DNA of 64,000 nucleotides from Massilia norwichensis (GCF_024753245.1 NZ_JANUGX010000030.1:1-64000), one strand, 5' to 3'. Counted from the stretch's first letter, positions 39,621-49,034 are shown. The notes: generated from the sequence alone by a model not told the origin. Program-made: numbers and translations.

Positions 39621-40868
39621 ATGGACCAAGCCATCGGCATCGACACCCTGCGCCGCCGCCACCTCCTCCGCCTCGCCACCGGCATCCTGCTGTGCGCCGG
39701 CTTCCTGGCCGCGGCCTGGGGCATCAACCGTGCCGTGCGTCCCGCCGTGCTTGCCAGCGACATCGTCGTGGCCGAGGTCAGGCGCGGCAACGTCGACAAC
39801 ACCATCAACGCCGCCGGCGTGGTCATCCCCGTGCACGAAGAAGTCGTGTCCAGCCCGGGCGCGAGCCGCGTCGCGCGCGTGCTGGCCAAACCGGGCCAGC
39901 AGGTAAAACAGGGCGAGCTGCTGCTGGAACTGGACGACCGCGAAATCCGCCTGGCGCTCGAAGCGCTGAAGGAGCAGCTGGCGCAACAGGAAAACAGGAT
40001 CGTCACGCTGAAGCTCGAGATGGAACAGAAGCTCAAGCAAACCGCCTCCGCCATCGAACTGCTGGAGATCGACCTGCAGGCCAGCCGCGCGCTGCGCGAG
40101 CGCAACCGCAAGCTGCGCGAAAGCGGCCTGGTGTCCGGCCAGGATCTGCTGACCTCCGAACTGAACGTGCAGCGCAACGAAGTCCAGCTGCGCCAGCAGC
40201 GCGCGCTGATCGAGGATACGCGCGGCAGTACCGCCAGCAGCATCGCCGCGGCGAACCTGCAAAAAGCGATCCTGCAGAAGCAGATCGCGCGTCAGGAAGG
40301 CCTGCTCGAACAGACCCGCGTGCGTGCGCCCTTCTCCGGCATGCTGACCTCGCTGGTGGAGGAAGCGGGGGCCAGCGTGGCGGCGGGCCAGCTGGTGGCG
40401 CGCGTCTCGGAACTGAACAACTACCGCGTCGAAGCGACCCTGTCCGACTTCCACGCGCGCCAGCTGGCGGCCGGCCAGCCGGTGCGCGTCGAGCAGAACG
40501 GCGAGGTGTTGGCCGGCACGGTCCGCACCATCCTGCCCGAAATCCAGAACGGCACCATCAAGCTGCTGGTCGACCTCGAACAGCCGCATAACCCGCACTT
40601 GCGCAACAAGATGCGGGTCGATGCCAACATCGTCACCGAGCGCCGCGCCAACGTGCTGGTACTCGACAACGGCAGCGCCTTCAACGGCAAGGGGCGCCAG
40701 CCCGCCTTCGCCGTGCGCGACGGCGCCGCACACAAGATCCTGCTCACGCTTGGCGCCAGCGACGGCAAGGTCATCGAAGTGGTCGACGGCGCGCAGGCCG
40801 GCGAACGCTTCATCGTCTCGGACACCAGCGCCTTCAAGGACCTGGACCGTATCCGTATTACCGAATAA
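39621..40868 (+). CDS. Efflux periplasmic adaptor subunit (HlyD/MacA type)
   Basis: This 415-residue membrane-fusion protein has one N-terminal helix (LRLATGILLCAGFLAAAWGI), then a lipoyl-like half (HEEVVSSPGASRVARVLAKPGQQ), a long alpha-hairpin coiled coil (about 105-230) and the second lipoyl half with TRVRAPFSGMLTSL. It links an inner-membrane ABC pump to the outer membrane. An ATG at 39591 opens the same frame, but 39621 is chosen from the predicted sigma-54 transcript start. The next gene begins after ten bases. Confidence 0.87.
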   Translation: MDQAIGIDTLRRRHLLRLATGILLCAGFLAAAWGINRAVRPAVLASDIVVAEVRRGNVDNTINAAGVVIPVHEEVVSSPGASRVARVLAKPGQQVKQGELLLELDDREIRLALEALKEQLAQQENRIVTLKLEMEQKLKQTASAIELLEIDLQASRALRERNRKLRESGLVSGQDLLTSELNVQRNEVQLRQQRALIEDTRGSTASSIAAANLQKAILQKQIARQEGLLEQTRVRAPFSGMLTSLVEEAGASVAAGQLVARVSELNNYRVEATLSDFHARQLAAGQPVRVEQNGEVLAGTVRTILPEIQNGTIKLLVDLEQPHNPHLRNKMRVDANIVTERRANVLVLDNGSAFNGKGRQPAFAVRDGAAHKILLTLGASDGKVIEVVDGAQAGERFIVSDTSAFKDLDRIRITE

Positions 40869-40878
40869 GGAGAACGAC

Positions 40879-41562
40879 ATGATCAAACTGAACAAGGTCA
40901 GCAAGACCTACCGCACCGACAAGGTCGAAACGCTGGCCCTGAGGGACATCGACCTGCACGTCAGGGAAGGCGAATTCGTGGCCATGATGGGCCCCAGCGG
41001 CTGCGGCAAGAGCACGCTGCTGAACATCATCGGCCTGCTCGACCGGCCCGGCCAGGGCAGCGTCGAGATCGGCGGCGTGTCGATGAAGGGCCATGGCGAC
41101 CGCCAGCTGGCGGCCCTGCGCAACCGCACCTTCGGCTTCATCTTTCAGAGCTTCCACCTGATCCCGGACCTGCGCGTGATCGACAACGTCGAATTGCCGC
41201 TGCTCTACCGCAGCGGCGGCGGCGCCGAACGGCGCCGGCTGGCGCGCGAGGCGCTGGAAAAGGTCGGCCTGGGTGCGCGCATGGACCACTATCCGAACCA
41301 GCTGTCGGGCGGCCAGCAGCAGCGCGTGGCGATCGCCCGCGCCATCGTCGGCCAGCCGAAGATCCTGCTGGCCGACGAGCCGACCGGGAACCTGGACAGC
41401 AAGATGGGCGAGGAAGTCATGGACATCCTGCTCAAGCTGAACGGCGAAGGCACGACCGTGGTAATGGTCACCCACGACGAACAGGAAGCGCGCCGCACCA
41501 ACCGCATCGTGCGCGTATTCGACGGCCAGCTGGTCACCCCGGAGCACCTCCATGCTGCGTAA
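40879..41562 (+). CDS. ABC transporter ATP-binding protein (MacB/LolD type)
   Basis: This 227-residue ATPase has Walker A MGPSGCGKSTLLN near residue 36, the LolD/MacB-like insertion FGFIFQSFHLIPDLRVIDNV, signature LSGGQQQRVAIARAI and Walker B ILLADEPTGNLDS, with H-loop VTHDE. It powers the two permeases that follow. AAGGAG precedes the ATG by seven bases. Its 3' end overlaps the first permease gene by 11 bases. Confidence 0.93.
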   Translation: MIKLNKVSKTYRTDKVETLALRDIDLHVREGEFVAMMGPSGCGKSTLLNIIGLLDRPGQGSVEIGGVSMKGHGDRQLAALRNRTFGFIFQSFHLIPDLRVIDNVELPLLYRSGGGAERRRLAREALEKVGLGARMDHYPNQLSGGQQQRVAIARAIVGQPKILLADEPTGNLDSKMGEEVMDILLKLNGEGTTVVMVTHDEQEARRTNRIVRVFDGQLVTPEHLHAA

Positions 41563-42793
41563 TTACCTGCTGACCGCCTGGAAGGTCTTCATGCGCCGCA
41601 AGCTGTTCACGGCGATCAACCTGGCCTGCATCGTGCTCACGCTGGTGGTGCTGATGGTGATCACCGCTTTGCTGGAGACCGCCTTCTGGCCGAGCGGGGT
41701 GGAAGGCAAGAGCGAGCGCTTCCTGCAGGTCTACGGCATCCGCAGTGAAAGCGCCGACCACCACACGACGCGCACCTCCCTGCTGGGCTTCAAGACCATC
41801 GACAAATACCTCAAGCCGATCCCCGGCCTGGAGCGCGTCTCGGCCTTCACCACGCCCGCCTCGGTGTCGGTCTACCAGGGCGACCGCGTCAGCGAACTGC
41901 AGATGCGGCGCGTCGACGCCGACTATTGGCGCATCCTCGACTTCAAGCTGCTGGCGGGCCGCCTGCCGGACGTGGACGACGACAGCATGGGCCGCTTCGT
42001 TGCCGTCATCAATGCCACCACTGCGCGCAAGCTGTTCGGCGACGCATCGGCCCTGGGCCAGAAGATCAGCATCGGCGGCCAGATGTTCGAAGTGATCGGG
42101 GTGGTCGAGGACGTCATCCACATGAATGCCTTTGCCGATATCTGGGCGCCGCTGTACACCTTCCCGTCCGGGACGTGGCGCGACGACTTGACCGGTTCCT
42201 TCGCCGCCATGCTGCTGGCGAAGGACTCGTCCGACCTGCCACGCGTCAAGCGCGAAGTCGAACGCGCCGCCAGGACCTTCGTCGACAAGGACCCGCATAC
42301 CTTCGCCATCACCACCTTCTGGGCCGACAGCAAGCTGGACCTCGTTGCGCGCGAACTCCTGGGTAACAAGGAGCAGGTCGACTCCGGCGGCGGCACGCTG
42401 CTGCTGCGGATCGCCGTCGGCATGCTGCTGTTCATGCTGCTGCCCGCACTGAACCTGGTCAACCTGAACACCGGCCGCATTCTCGAGCGCAGTTCGGAAA
42501 TCGGCGTGCGCAAGGCCTTCGGTGCGACCAGCATGCAGCTGGCCGGCCAGCTGGTGGTCGAGAACGTGCTGCTCTCCCTGGCCGGCGGCTTGATCGGGCT
42601 GGCCTGTACCCGCCTGGTGCTGTGGTGGCTGGAGAGCGCACAGCTGATCCCCTACCTGAAAGTCGGCATCAACCCGACCGTATTCGCCTGCGGCATGCTG
42701 CTGGCCTTCGTGTTCGGCCTGCTGTCCGGCCTGATCCCGGCCTGGAAGATGTCCCGCCTCGATCCCGTCCATGCCCTGAAAGGAGCCGCGTGA
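41552..42793 (+). CDS. ABC transporter permease, MacB/FtsX type (first)
   Basis: This 413-residue protein has the FtsX/MacB layout: an N-terminal helix (INLACIVLTLVVLMVITALL), a periplasmic MacB core-like domain with IGGQMFEVIGVVEDV, and three C-terminal helices. The first of these is IAVGMLLFMLLPALNLVNLN, followed by the EIGVRKAFGATSMQLAGQLV coupling motif. It overlaps the ATPase gene and its stop overlaps the next permease, so stoichiometric synthesis is likely. Confidence 0.88.
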   Translation: MLRNYLLTAWKVFMRRKLFTAINLACIVLTLVVLMVITALLETAFWPSGVEGKSERFLQVYGIRSESADHHTTRTSLLGFKTIDKYLKPIPGLERVSAFTTPASVSVYQGDRVSELQMRRVDADYWRILDFKLLAGRLPDVDDDSMGRFVAVINATTARKLFGDASALGQKISIGGQMFEVIGVVEDVIHMNAFADIWAPLYTFPSGTWRDDLTGSFAAMLLAKDSSDLPRVKREVERAARTFVDKDPHTFAITTFWADSKLDLVARELLGNKEQVDSGGGTLLLRIAVGMLLFMLLPALNLVNLNTGRILERSSEIGVRKAFGATSMQLAGQLVVENVLLSLAGGLIGLACTRLVLWWLESAQLIPYLKVGINPTVFACGMLLAFVFGLLSGLIPAWKMSRLDPVHALKGAA

Positions 42794-43992
42794 TGCTGCG
42801 CCACCTGTTGAAGCTGACCTGGAAGCGCAAGACCAGGAACCTGATGCTGAGCCTGGAGATCCTGCTCGCCTTTGCCGTCGTGTTCGGCATCGCCGCCTTC
42901 GGCCTGCGCAACTGGCAGCTGTACCGCGAGCCGATCGGCTTCGATGGCGCCGACACCTGGTCGGTCAGGATGGTGCTGGGCGACGTGCCCGACGAGGCGA
43001 TTCCGGCCGACGTCTACGACACCCTGCGGCGCAGCCTGCGCGAGCTGCCCGAGGTGCGCGAGGTCGCCTTCGCGGCCTACTCGCCCTATACGATGTCGAC
43101 CTGGACCACCAGCTACAAGTCGCCGCAGACCGGTGCCGAGGTCCACACCAACATCTTCGAGTCGAGCGACGGCACCGCCGCCGTCCTCGGCCTCAAGATG
43201 GTGGCGGGACGCTGGTTCGACGCCCGCGACGACGGCCAGGCCGTGCATCCGGTGGTGCTGAACAAGCGCATGGCTGCGGCGATGTTCCCGGGCCGCCAGG
43301 CGCTGGGCCAGCAGTTCACCGAAAAGGAAGGCAAGGATACCGTGCGCACCCTGCGCGTGGTCGGCCTGGTCGAGGACTACCGCAACAAAGGGCCGCTGAT
43401 GGCACCGGTCAAGTTCGTGCTGACGCGCTTCGACCCGCATGCCGGCAAATCGCGTCCCCGCACCATCCTGATCAAGGTGGCGCCGGGCACCCCGCGCAGT
43501 TTCGAGACGGCCCTGAACCGCCGGCTCAAGCTGGTCCGCAATGACTGGGCTTACGAGATCGCGCCGCTCGCGGCAATGCGCGCCAGCACGCTGAAGGAAC
43601 AGCTGGTGCCCTTCATCGTGATTGCCGTGATCGCTGCCTTCATGGTCGCGATGGTCGCCTTCGGCCTGTTCGGGGTTTTGTGGCAGAACACCACGCGGCG
43701 GATTCCCGAGATCGGCCTGCGGCGCGCGGTCGGGGCCAGCGCCGGGAGCATCTACCGCCAGATCATCGCCGAGCAGTTGCTGCTCAGTTCGAGCGCGATG
43801 ATCGTGGCGCTGGCGCTGCTGGTACAGCTGCCCCTGACCGGCGCCCTGGGCGAGGGCCTCAACTGGGCCGTCTTCACCGGCGCCGCCGGACTGTCGATGG
43901 GGGTGATCTATCTGCTATCCTTGCTTTGCTCGCTCTACCCGGGCTGGCGCGCCAGCCGTCTCAGCCCGACCGAAGCGCTGCACTACGAATAA
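42793..43992 (+). CDS. ABC transporter permease, MacB/FtsX type (second)
   Basis: This 399-residue protein pairs with the previous permease. The N-terminal helix is LEILLAFAVVFGIAAFGL, the periplasmic domain carries VLGLKMVAGRWFD and LRVVGLVEDY, and the C-terminal helices include IVIAVIAAFMVAMVAFGLFG followed by RIPEIGLRRAVGASAGSIY. The start is an ATG sharing one base with the previous stop, with AGGAG upstream. Heterodimeric permeases of this type commonly export antimicrobial peptides, lipids or other hydrophobic compounds; the substrate is unknown. Confidence 0.88.
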   Translation: MLRHLLKLTWKRKTRNLMLSLEILLAFAVVFGIAAFGLRNWQLYREPIGFDGADTWSVRMVLGDVPDEAIPADVYDTLRRSLRELPEVREVAFAAYSPYTMSTWTTSYKSPQTGAEVHTNIFESSDGTAAVLGLKMVAGRWFDARDDGQAVHPVVLNKRMAAAMFPGRQALGQQFTEKEGKDTVRTLRVVGLVEDYRNKGPLMAPVKFVLTRFDPHAGKSRPRTILIKVAPGTPRSFETALNRRLKLVRNDWAYEIAPLAAMRASTLKEQLVPFIVIAVIAAFMVAMVAFGLFGVLWQNTTRRIPEIGLRRAVGASAGSIYRQIIAEQLLLSSSAMIVALALLVQLPLTGALGEGLNWAVFTGAAGLSMGVIYLLSLLCSLYPGWRASRLSPTEALHYE

Positions 43993-44014
43993 AAGAAAGC
44001 CTCGCATCAAGCCT

Positions 44015-45406
44015 ATGGAACCAACACGCAAGCGCCGCATCCTGATCGTCGACGACGACGGCGCGGTCCAGGTCTCGCTGGCCCTGCTCCTGAAACAGTC
44101 CGGCTTCGACGCGGTCTGCGCCGACGGTCCCCAGCAGGCCCTCGACCGGCTTCAAGCCGCTCCGGTAGACCTGGTTCTGCAGGACATGAACTTCTCGCTG
44201 CAGACCAGCGGCGAGGAAGGGCTGGACCTGCTGGCCCGCATCAAGGGGCTGCAGCCCGGCCTGCCGGTGCTCCTGATGACGGCCTGGGGCTCGATCGCGC
44301 TGGCGGTGCGCGGCGTGAAGGCCGGCGCCGCCAACTTCTTCACCAAGCCCTGGGACAACGGCCAGCTGGTGGCGCTGGTCGAGGCCACCCTGGACGCTGC
44401 CGCTCCAGGTTCGACGCCCAGGCTGACGCGCCGCGCGCTGGATGCGCAATGCGATTTTTCGGCCATCGTCGGCGAGCATCCGAAGCTGCTGAAGGTGCTG
44501 GAGACGATCGCCCAGGTGGCGCGTACCCGGGCACCGGTGCTGATCCTCGGCGAGAGCGGGACCGGCAAGGAGCTGATCGCCGACGCCATCCACCGCAACA
44601 GTCCGCGCGCCGCGCAAGCGATCGTCAAGATCAACATGGGCGCGATCGCCAGCTCGCTGTTCGAGAGCGAGATGTTCGGCCACGTGCGCGGCGCCTTCAC
44701 CGACGCCCGCAGCGACCGCAAGGGCCACGTCGCCGCGGCCGACGGCGGCACGCTCTTCCTCGACGAGATCGGCGAGCTGCAGCGCGGCGACCAGGTCAAG
44801 CTGCTGCGCGTGCTGCAGGACCAGCGCTACCAGCCGGTCGGCGCCAGCATGACCGCCCAGGCCGATGTACGGGTGGTGTCGGCGACCAATCGCGAGCTGG
44901 CGGAACTGGTGGCCAGCGGCGAATTCCGGGAGGACCTGTTCTACCGCCTGAACCTGATCACGATCCGCCTGCCGCCGCTGCGCGAACGGCGCAGCGACAT
45001 CCCGCTGCTGGCACGGCATATCGCCGACAGTGTGGCGCAGGGCTATGGCCTGGGCGAGGTCGTGCTGGCGCCGGATGCGCTGGACTGGCTGGCTAACCAG
45101 CCCTGGCCGGGGAATATCCGCCAGCTGAAGCAGACTCTGGAGCGCGCCCTGCTCCTGGCCGGCAAACAGCATCTGGGGCAGGCCGACTTCCTGGCCGCCA
45201 GCGCGGTCGACGAAGGTGCGACCAACGGCCGGCTCGGCGTGGACGGGATGACGCTGGAACAGGTCGAGCGCCACATGATCGAACAGGCGCTGCAGCAGCA
45301 TGCGGGGAATATCTCGCGCATGGCCAAGGCGCTGGGTCTGTCGCGCACGGCGCTGTACCGCCGCCTCGAACGCCATGGCCTGGGTGCGGGCGTGCGCGAG
45401 GAATGA
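44015..45406 (+). CDS. Sigma-54-dependent response regulator (NtrC family)
   Basis: This 463-residue regulator has a receiver domain (phospho-acceptor D57 in LVLQDMNF), an AAA+ domain and a Fis-type DNA-binding domain. The P-loop is LGESGTGKELI, the sigma-54 contact loop is GAFTDA (44690-44707), where GAFTGA is canonical, and Walker B reads GGTLFLDEIGEL. The C-terminal helix-turn-helix is MAKALGLSRTALYRRLE. It probably activates the upstream sigma-54 promoter at 39568, giving positive feedback on the efflux genes. Its stop overlaps the kinase gene by four bases. Confidence 0.92.
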   Translation: MEPTRKRRILIVDDDGAVQVSLALLLKQSGFDAVCADGPQQALDRLQAAPVDLVLQDMNFSLQTSGEEGLDLLARIKGLQPGLPVLLMTAWGSIALAVRGVKAGAANFFTKPWDNGQLVALVEATLDAAAPGSTPRLTRRALDAQCDFSAIVGEHPKLLKVLETIAQVARTRAPVLILGESGTGKELIADAIHRNSPRAAQAIVKINMGAIASSLFESEMFGHVRGAFTDARSDRKGHVAAADGGTLFLDEIGELQRGDQVKLLRVLQDQRYQPVGASMTAQADVRVVSATNRELAELVASGEFREDLFYRLNLITIRLPPLRERRSDIPLLARHIADSVAQGYGLGEVVLAPDALDWLANQPWPGNIRQLKQTLERALLLAGKQHLGQADFLAASAVDEGATNGRLGVDGMTLEQVERHMIEQALQQHAGNISRMAKALGLSRTALYRRLERHGLGAGVREE

Positions 45407-46803
45407 AGCTGCCGGCCATCAAACTACAGACCCGGCTCACGGCTTACCTGGCGCTGCTGCATCTGGCGCTCGCCGGCTGCGCCACCCTGCTGCTGCCGGC
45501 GCAGCCGCTGCTGTTCGTCGGCGCCGAAGCGCTGCTGGTGGCCAGCATGGCGCTGGGCTGGTGGCTGATCCGGTGTGCGCTGGAGCCGCTCGGCTACACG
45601 CGCCGCTTCCACGACCTGCTGCAGGACCAGCAGTACGCGGCGCGTCTGGCCTTGCCGGGCGTGACGGAACTCGACGCGCTGGTCGCCATGTTCAACGGCA
45701 TGCTGAGCGTCCTGCACCGCGAACGCCTGGCGGCCGGCGAGCAGCAGGGCTTCCTCGAACGCCTGCTGGAAGCCACGCCGAGCGCGGTACTGGTGTTCGA
45801 CTTCGACCACGCGATCAGCCTGGTGAATGCGAGCGCCGCCAGCCTGCTGGGACTGGCCGCGCCGCTCGGCAAGCCGTTGTCGGCATGGATCGAGGGCGAT
45901 GCCGCCTTCGATGGCGCACGCGACGAACGCGGCCGGGCACGCAGCCGCGACCTGGTGCGCCAGCTCGACGCGTTGGCACTCGGCGACAGCCGGCTGGTGG
46001 TCGACCTGGACGGCCGGCGCTACCGCGCGCAGCGCAGCCGCTTCTTCGACCGCGGCTTCGCGCGCCACTTCCTGATCGTCGAGGACTTGAGCGCCGAACT
46101 TGAAGACTCGGAACGCGCCACGTATGCGCGCCTGATCCGCGTGCTGGCGCACGAGGTCAACAACACGGTGGCGGCCACCGGCTCGGTGCTCGACTCCCTG
46201 CTGGCCTACCGCGGCCAGCTGGAGGAAAGCGACGCCGGCGACTTCGTCACCGCCATCGTCGCCGTCAAGCGCCGCAACACCAGCCTGGGCGAGTTCATCG
46301 ACCGCTTCACCCGCGTGGTCAAGATGCCGGCACCGGAACTGCGGCCGACCCGCCTGCAGGACGTGGTCGACGACATCCTCTGGCTGAACCGCGAGCAGTG
46401 CAACGCGCGCGGCATTCAGCTCGGCTGGAGCCGCTGCGATGCGGTCGCGCCCCTGCAGCTCGACGTGCAGCTGATCGAACAGGCGCTGCTGAACATCGTC
46501 AAGAATGCGGTCGAGGCGATCGACGAGCGCAATGCGCGCGATGCTTCTGCCGGGGGTGCCATTCGCGTCGAGCTGGAGGATCTGGGGGAACGGGTGCGCC
46601 TGTCGGTGTTCGACTCCGGCGCCCTGCTCGGGGACGGCGCGCCGCAGCGCCTGTTCGCGCCTTTCGTCAGCACCAAGAAGGGTGGCCAGGGCATCGGCCT
46701 GATGTTCGTGCGCGAGGTGCTGGGGCGGCATGGCTGCACGTATGCGCTGGCGCCGGCCGGGCCGGGCGAGACCAGATTCGATATCTGGTTTCCGGTGGGC
46801 TGA
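45403..46803 (+). CDS. Sensor histidine kinase of the efflux cluster
   Basis: This 466-residue kinase has two N-terminal helices (ALLHLALAGCATLLLPA and the LFVGAEALLVASMALGWWLI segment), a HAMP/PAS-like region (LVFDFDHAISLVNASAASLL), and a catalytic core. The histidine box is VLAHEVNNTVAATGSVLDSL, the N-box is EQALLNIVKNAVEAI, and GGQGIGLMFVREVLGRHG forms the ATP lid. The periplasmic loop is very short, so it may sense membrane state or a hydrophobic compound. It overlaps and should phosphorylate the sigma-54 activator. Confidence 0.9.
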   Translation: MKLPAIKLQTRLTAYLALLHLALAGCATLLLPAQPLLFVGAEALLVASMALGWWLIRCALEPLGYTRRFHDLLQDQQYAARLALPGVTELDALVAMFNGMLSVLHRERLAAGEQQGFLERLLEATPSAVLVFDFDHAISLVNASAASLLGLAAPLGKPLSAWIEGDAAFDGARDERGRARSRDLVRQLDALALGDSRLVVDLDGRRYRAQRSRFFDRGFARHFLIVEDLSAELEDSERATYARLIRVLAHEVNNTVAATGSVLDSLLAYRGQLEESDAGDFVTAIVAVKRRNTSLGEFIDRFTRVVKMPAPELRPTRLQDVVDDILWLNREQCNARGIQLGWSRCDAVAPLQLDVQLIEQALLNIVKNAVEAIDERNARDASAGGAIRVELEDLGERVRLSVFDSGALLGDGAPQRLFAPFVSTKKGGQGIGLMFVREVLGRHGCTYALAPAGPGETRFDIWFPVG

Positions 46804-46810
46804 CATGAAA

Positions 46811-46876
46811 CGTGGGCACGGGGTGCCCACCCTACGATCGCCACCGACCTTGTAGGGTGGGCACACCGTGCCCACG
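46811..46876. repeat. Large imperfect palindrome between convergent genes
   Basis: CGTGGGCACGGGGTGCCCAC followed by CCTAC (46811-46835) is mirrored by GTAGGGTGGGCACACCGTGC followed by CCACG (to 46876), around a short spacer. It forms a stem of about 25 bp. It separates the kinase and S46 peptidase genes and probably ends both transcripts. The GTAGGGTGGGC motif resembles another dispersed repeat family of betaproteobacteria. Confidence 0.75.
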
Positions 46877-46895
46877 CGTTCCGTCGAGTTACCGC

Positions 46896-49034
46896 TTACT
46901 TCTTCGGGTACTTGATCGTCATTTCCTTCAACAGGTTGTCGGCATGGTCGACTTCCTTCATCACCCACAGCATGTAGCGGATGTCGACGTGGATCGCGCG
47001 CGTGATCACCGGGTCGAAGTACCAGTCCTTGGTGATCGATTCGTAGGTCGAATCGAAGTTCAGGCCGACCAGTTCGCCGCGCTTGTTCATCACCGCGGAA
47101 CCCGAGTTGCCGCCGGTGGTGTCGGCGCTGGTCAGGAAGTTGACCGGCACGGTGCCCAGCACCGGATCCTTGAACACACCATAGCGCTTCTCGCGGATCG
47201 CCTGCAGCAGGTTGGCAGGAGCGTTGAACGGCTCCTTGTTGGTGGCCTTTTCGACGATGCCTTCCACGGTCGAGAACGGACCCTTGACGATGCCGTCACG
47301 CGGGGTGTACGAACCGACGGTGCCGTAGGTCACGCGCAGCGTCGAGTTGGCGTCCGGGTAGACCGGTTTGCCCTGCGACTTCTTCCAGGCGATCACGGCT
47401 TCCATGTACTGCGGGATCACGCGTTCCAGGTTGCCGTCGACTTCCTTGCGGCGGTCTTCCAGCGCCATGCCGGTGTCGTGCAGGCGCACGGCCAGCTGGA
47501 TGAAGGGATCGTTCGACTTGCGGAAGGCTTCCGGATCCTTGCCGATCCAGGCCAGGCGCTTGGCGGTGTCGGCCAGCTCGGTCGATTTATACATCGCCGG
47601 GATCGCATCGATTTTCGGCAGCAGCGCGTCCAGTCCGTGCGGGTGGTTCTTCGCATCGATCTTGGCGTAGCGGTTCAGGCCAGCGGTCCAGCGCGCCTGG
47701 TCGACGCTGGGCACGAAGGACTGTTCGAGGCGGGTCAGGCGCGCCTTGATGAAGGACAGGTCGCGTTCCTGGTAGCCGGCTTCGCGCTGGGCGTCCGGCT
47801 TCTGGCGCTCCAGCGACAGGCGGTACAGGCTGCGTGCGCTCTTGAGCAGGTCGCTGTGGGTCGCTTCCGCCCACGCGGCTTCCTGCTGCGAGGAAGCCAT
47901 GTCGTTGCCAATCGCGGTATCGAGGTCGGACAGCAGGCTGCCGCCTTTACCGTGTTGCTTGTACCATCTGCGGAACTCGGCATCCTGCACGTCCTTGATC
48001 GCCGCGATGTCCTTGCGCGCGAAGCCGTCGAGCAGGCCCTGGGTCTTCTTCAGCACGTTGTTCAGGCTCTTGGCGACGCTGGCGTAGCGCACATCCCAGG
48101 CCGGGTTGCCCATGGTGCTGGCGGCGATGACGGACAGGTCGGCGGTGATCGAGGCGACCTTGGCCGGGTAGTCGACGTCGCGCGCGAAGCGGATCTCCGA
48201 CGGCAGCTTGTAGCGGCTGGTGCGGCCCGGGTAGCCGGCCAGCAGGATCGGATCGCCGTTCTTCAGGCCTTCGGCCGACACCACCAGGAAGTCCCTGGAT
48301 TTGTATGGCACGTTATCCGGCGACGGATCGGCCGGGCGGCCATCCTTGCCGACGTAGGCGCGCAGGAAGGAGAAGTCGCCGGCCTGGCGCGGGAACTCGT
48401 AGTTGTCGATGTCGCCGCCGAAGTTGCCGACGCTGTCGGCCGGCGCGTACACCAGACGGACGTCGCGCACCATCAGCTGCTTGATGCGGTAGTACTCGAG
48501 GCCGCGGTGGAAGGCCGGCACCGAGCAGCGGTAAGCCTTGTCGCTTTCGCATTCGGCGATCAGCTGCTTGATGCGGCTTTCGACCTGCTCGTGGCGCTCC
48601 TTGCCCGACATGCTGGCGGACAGGCCCTTCAGCACGTGGTCGGTCACGTTCTCGACCTTCTCGGTCACGTAGACCAGGGTGTTCGGACCGCCCGGCAGCT
48701 CGGCGTCGCGGGTCTTGGCCAGGTAGCCGTTGACGATGTAATTGTGTTCCGGGGTCGAGTTGCGCTGCACCGCACCGTAGGCGCAGTGGTGGTTGGTGAC
48801 GATCAGGCCGTCCGGCGAGACGAAGGACGCCGAGCAGCCGCCCAGCGACACCATGGCGCTCATCGGGTGCTTGGACAGGTCGGCCAGTTTCTCGGCCGGG
48901 ATGGTGATGCCGATGCGCTTGAGTTCGGACTTCAGCTGCGGCAGCTGGTGCGGCTGCCACTGGCCCTCGTCGGCGGAAGCGGAGGCGATGACCCCCATGA
49001 CGGCGACGACAGGCAAAACGATGGATTTGAACAC
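46896..49034 (-). CDS. S46-family dipeptidyl-peptidase (DPP7/DPP11 type)
   Basis: S46 peptidases are chymotrypsin-fold serine enzymes that remove N-terminal dipeptides in the periplasm. This protein is 712 residues from a GTG at 49034, which keeps a signal peptide (SIVLPVVAVMGVIASASA). The catalytic histidine is in VTNHHCAYGAV near residue 81 and the serine in GGNSGSAVMNKRGE near 641. The position that is Gly in DPP7 and Arg in DPP11 appears here as Ser (FDST), so an acidic P1 preference is unlikely; this is inferred from memory of the family. A frame extending to 49109 is an alternative start. Confidence 0.88.
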   Translation of the reverse strand: MFKSIVLPVVAVMGVIASASADEGQWQPHQLPQLKSELKRIGITIPAEKLADLSKHPMSAMVSLGGCSASFVSPDGLIVTNHHCAYGAVQRNSTPEHNYIVNGYLAKTRDAELPGGPNTLVYVTEKVENVTDHVLKGLSASMSGKERHEQVESRIKQLIAECESDKAYRCSVPAFHRGLEYYRIKQLMVRDVRLVYAPADSVGNFGGDIDNYEFPRQAGDFSFLRAYVGKDGRPADPSPDNVPYKSRDFLVVSAEGLKNGDPILLAGYPGRTSRYKLPSEIRFARDVDYPAKVASITADLSVIAASTMGNPAWDVRYASVAKSLNNVLKKTQGLLDGFARKDIAAIKDVQDAEFRRWYKQHGKGGSLLSDLDTAIGNDMASSQQEAAWAEATHSDLLKSARSLYRLSLERQKPDAQREAGYQERDLSFIKARLTRLEQSFVPSVDQARWTAGLNRYAKIDAKNHPHGLDALLPKIDAIPAMYKSTELADTAKRLAWIGKDPEAFRKSNDPFIQLAVRLHDTGMALEDRRKEVDGNLERVIPQYMEAVIAWKKSQGKPVYPDANSTLRVTYGTVGSYTPRDGIVKGPFSTVEGIVEKATNKEPFNAPANLLQAIREKRYGVFKDPVLGTVPVNFLTSADTTGGNSGSAVMNKRGELVGLNFDSTYESITKDWYFDPVITRAIHVDIRYMLWVMKEVDHADNLLKEMTIKYPKK

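Noticed and set aside
37470-40904. Very long minus-strand open frame of about 1140 codons
   Set aside because: It is the complement of the S9 peptidase and adaptor genes, both with clear catalytic or domain motifs. High GC removes stops from antisense frames, and the translation is Ala/Arg/Gln/Val-rich with no recognisable domain.
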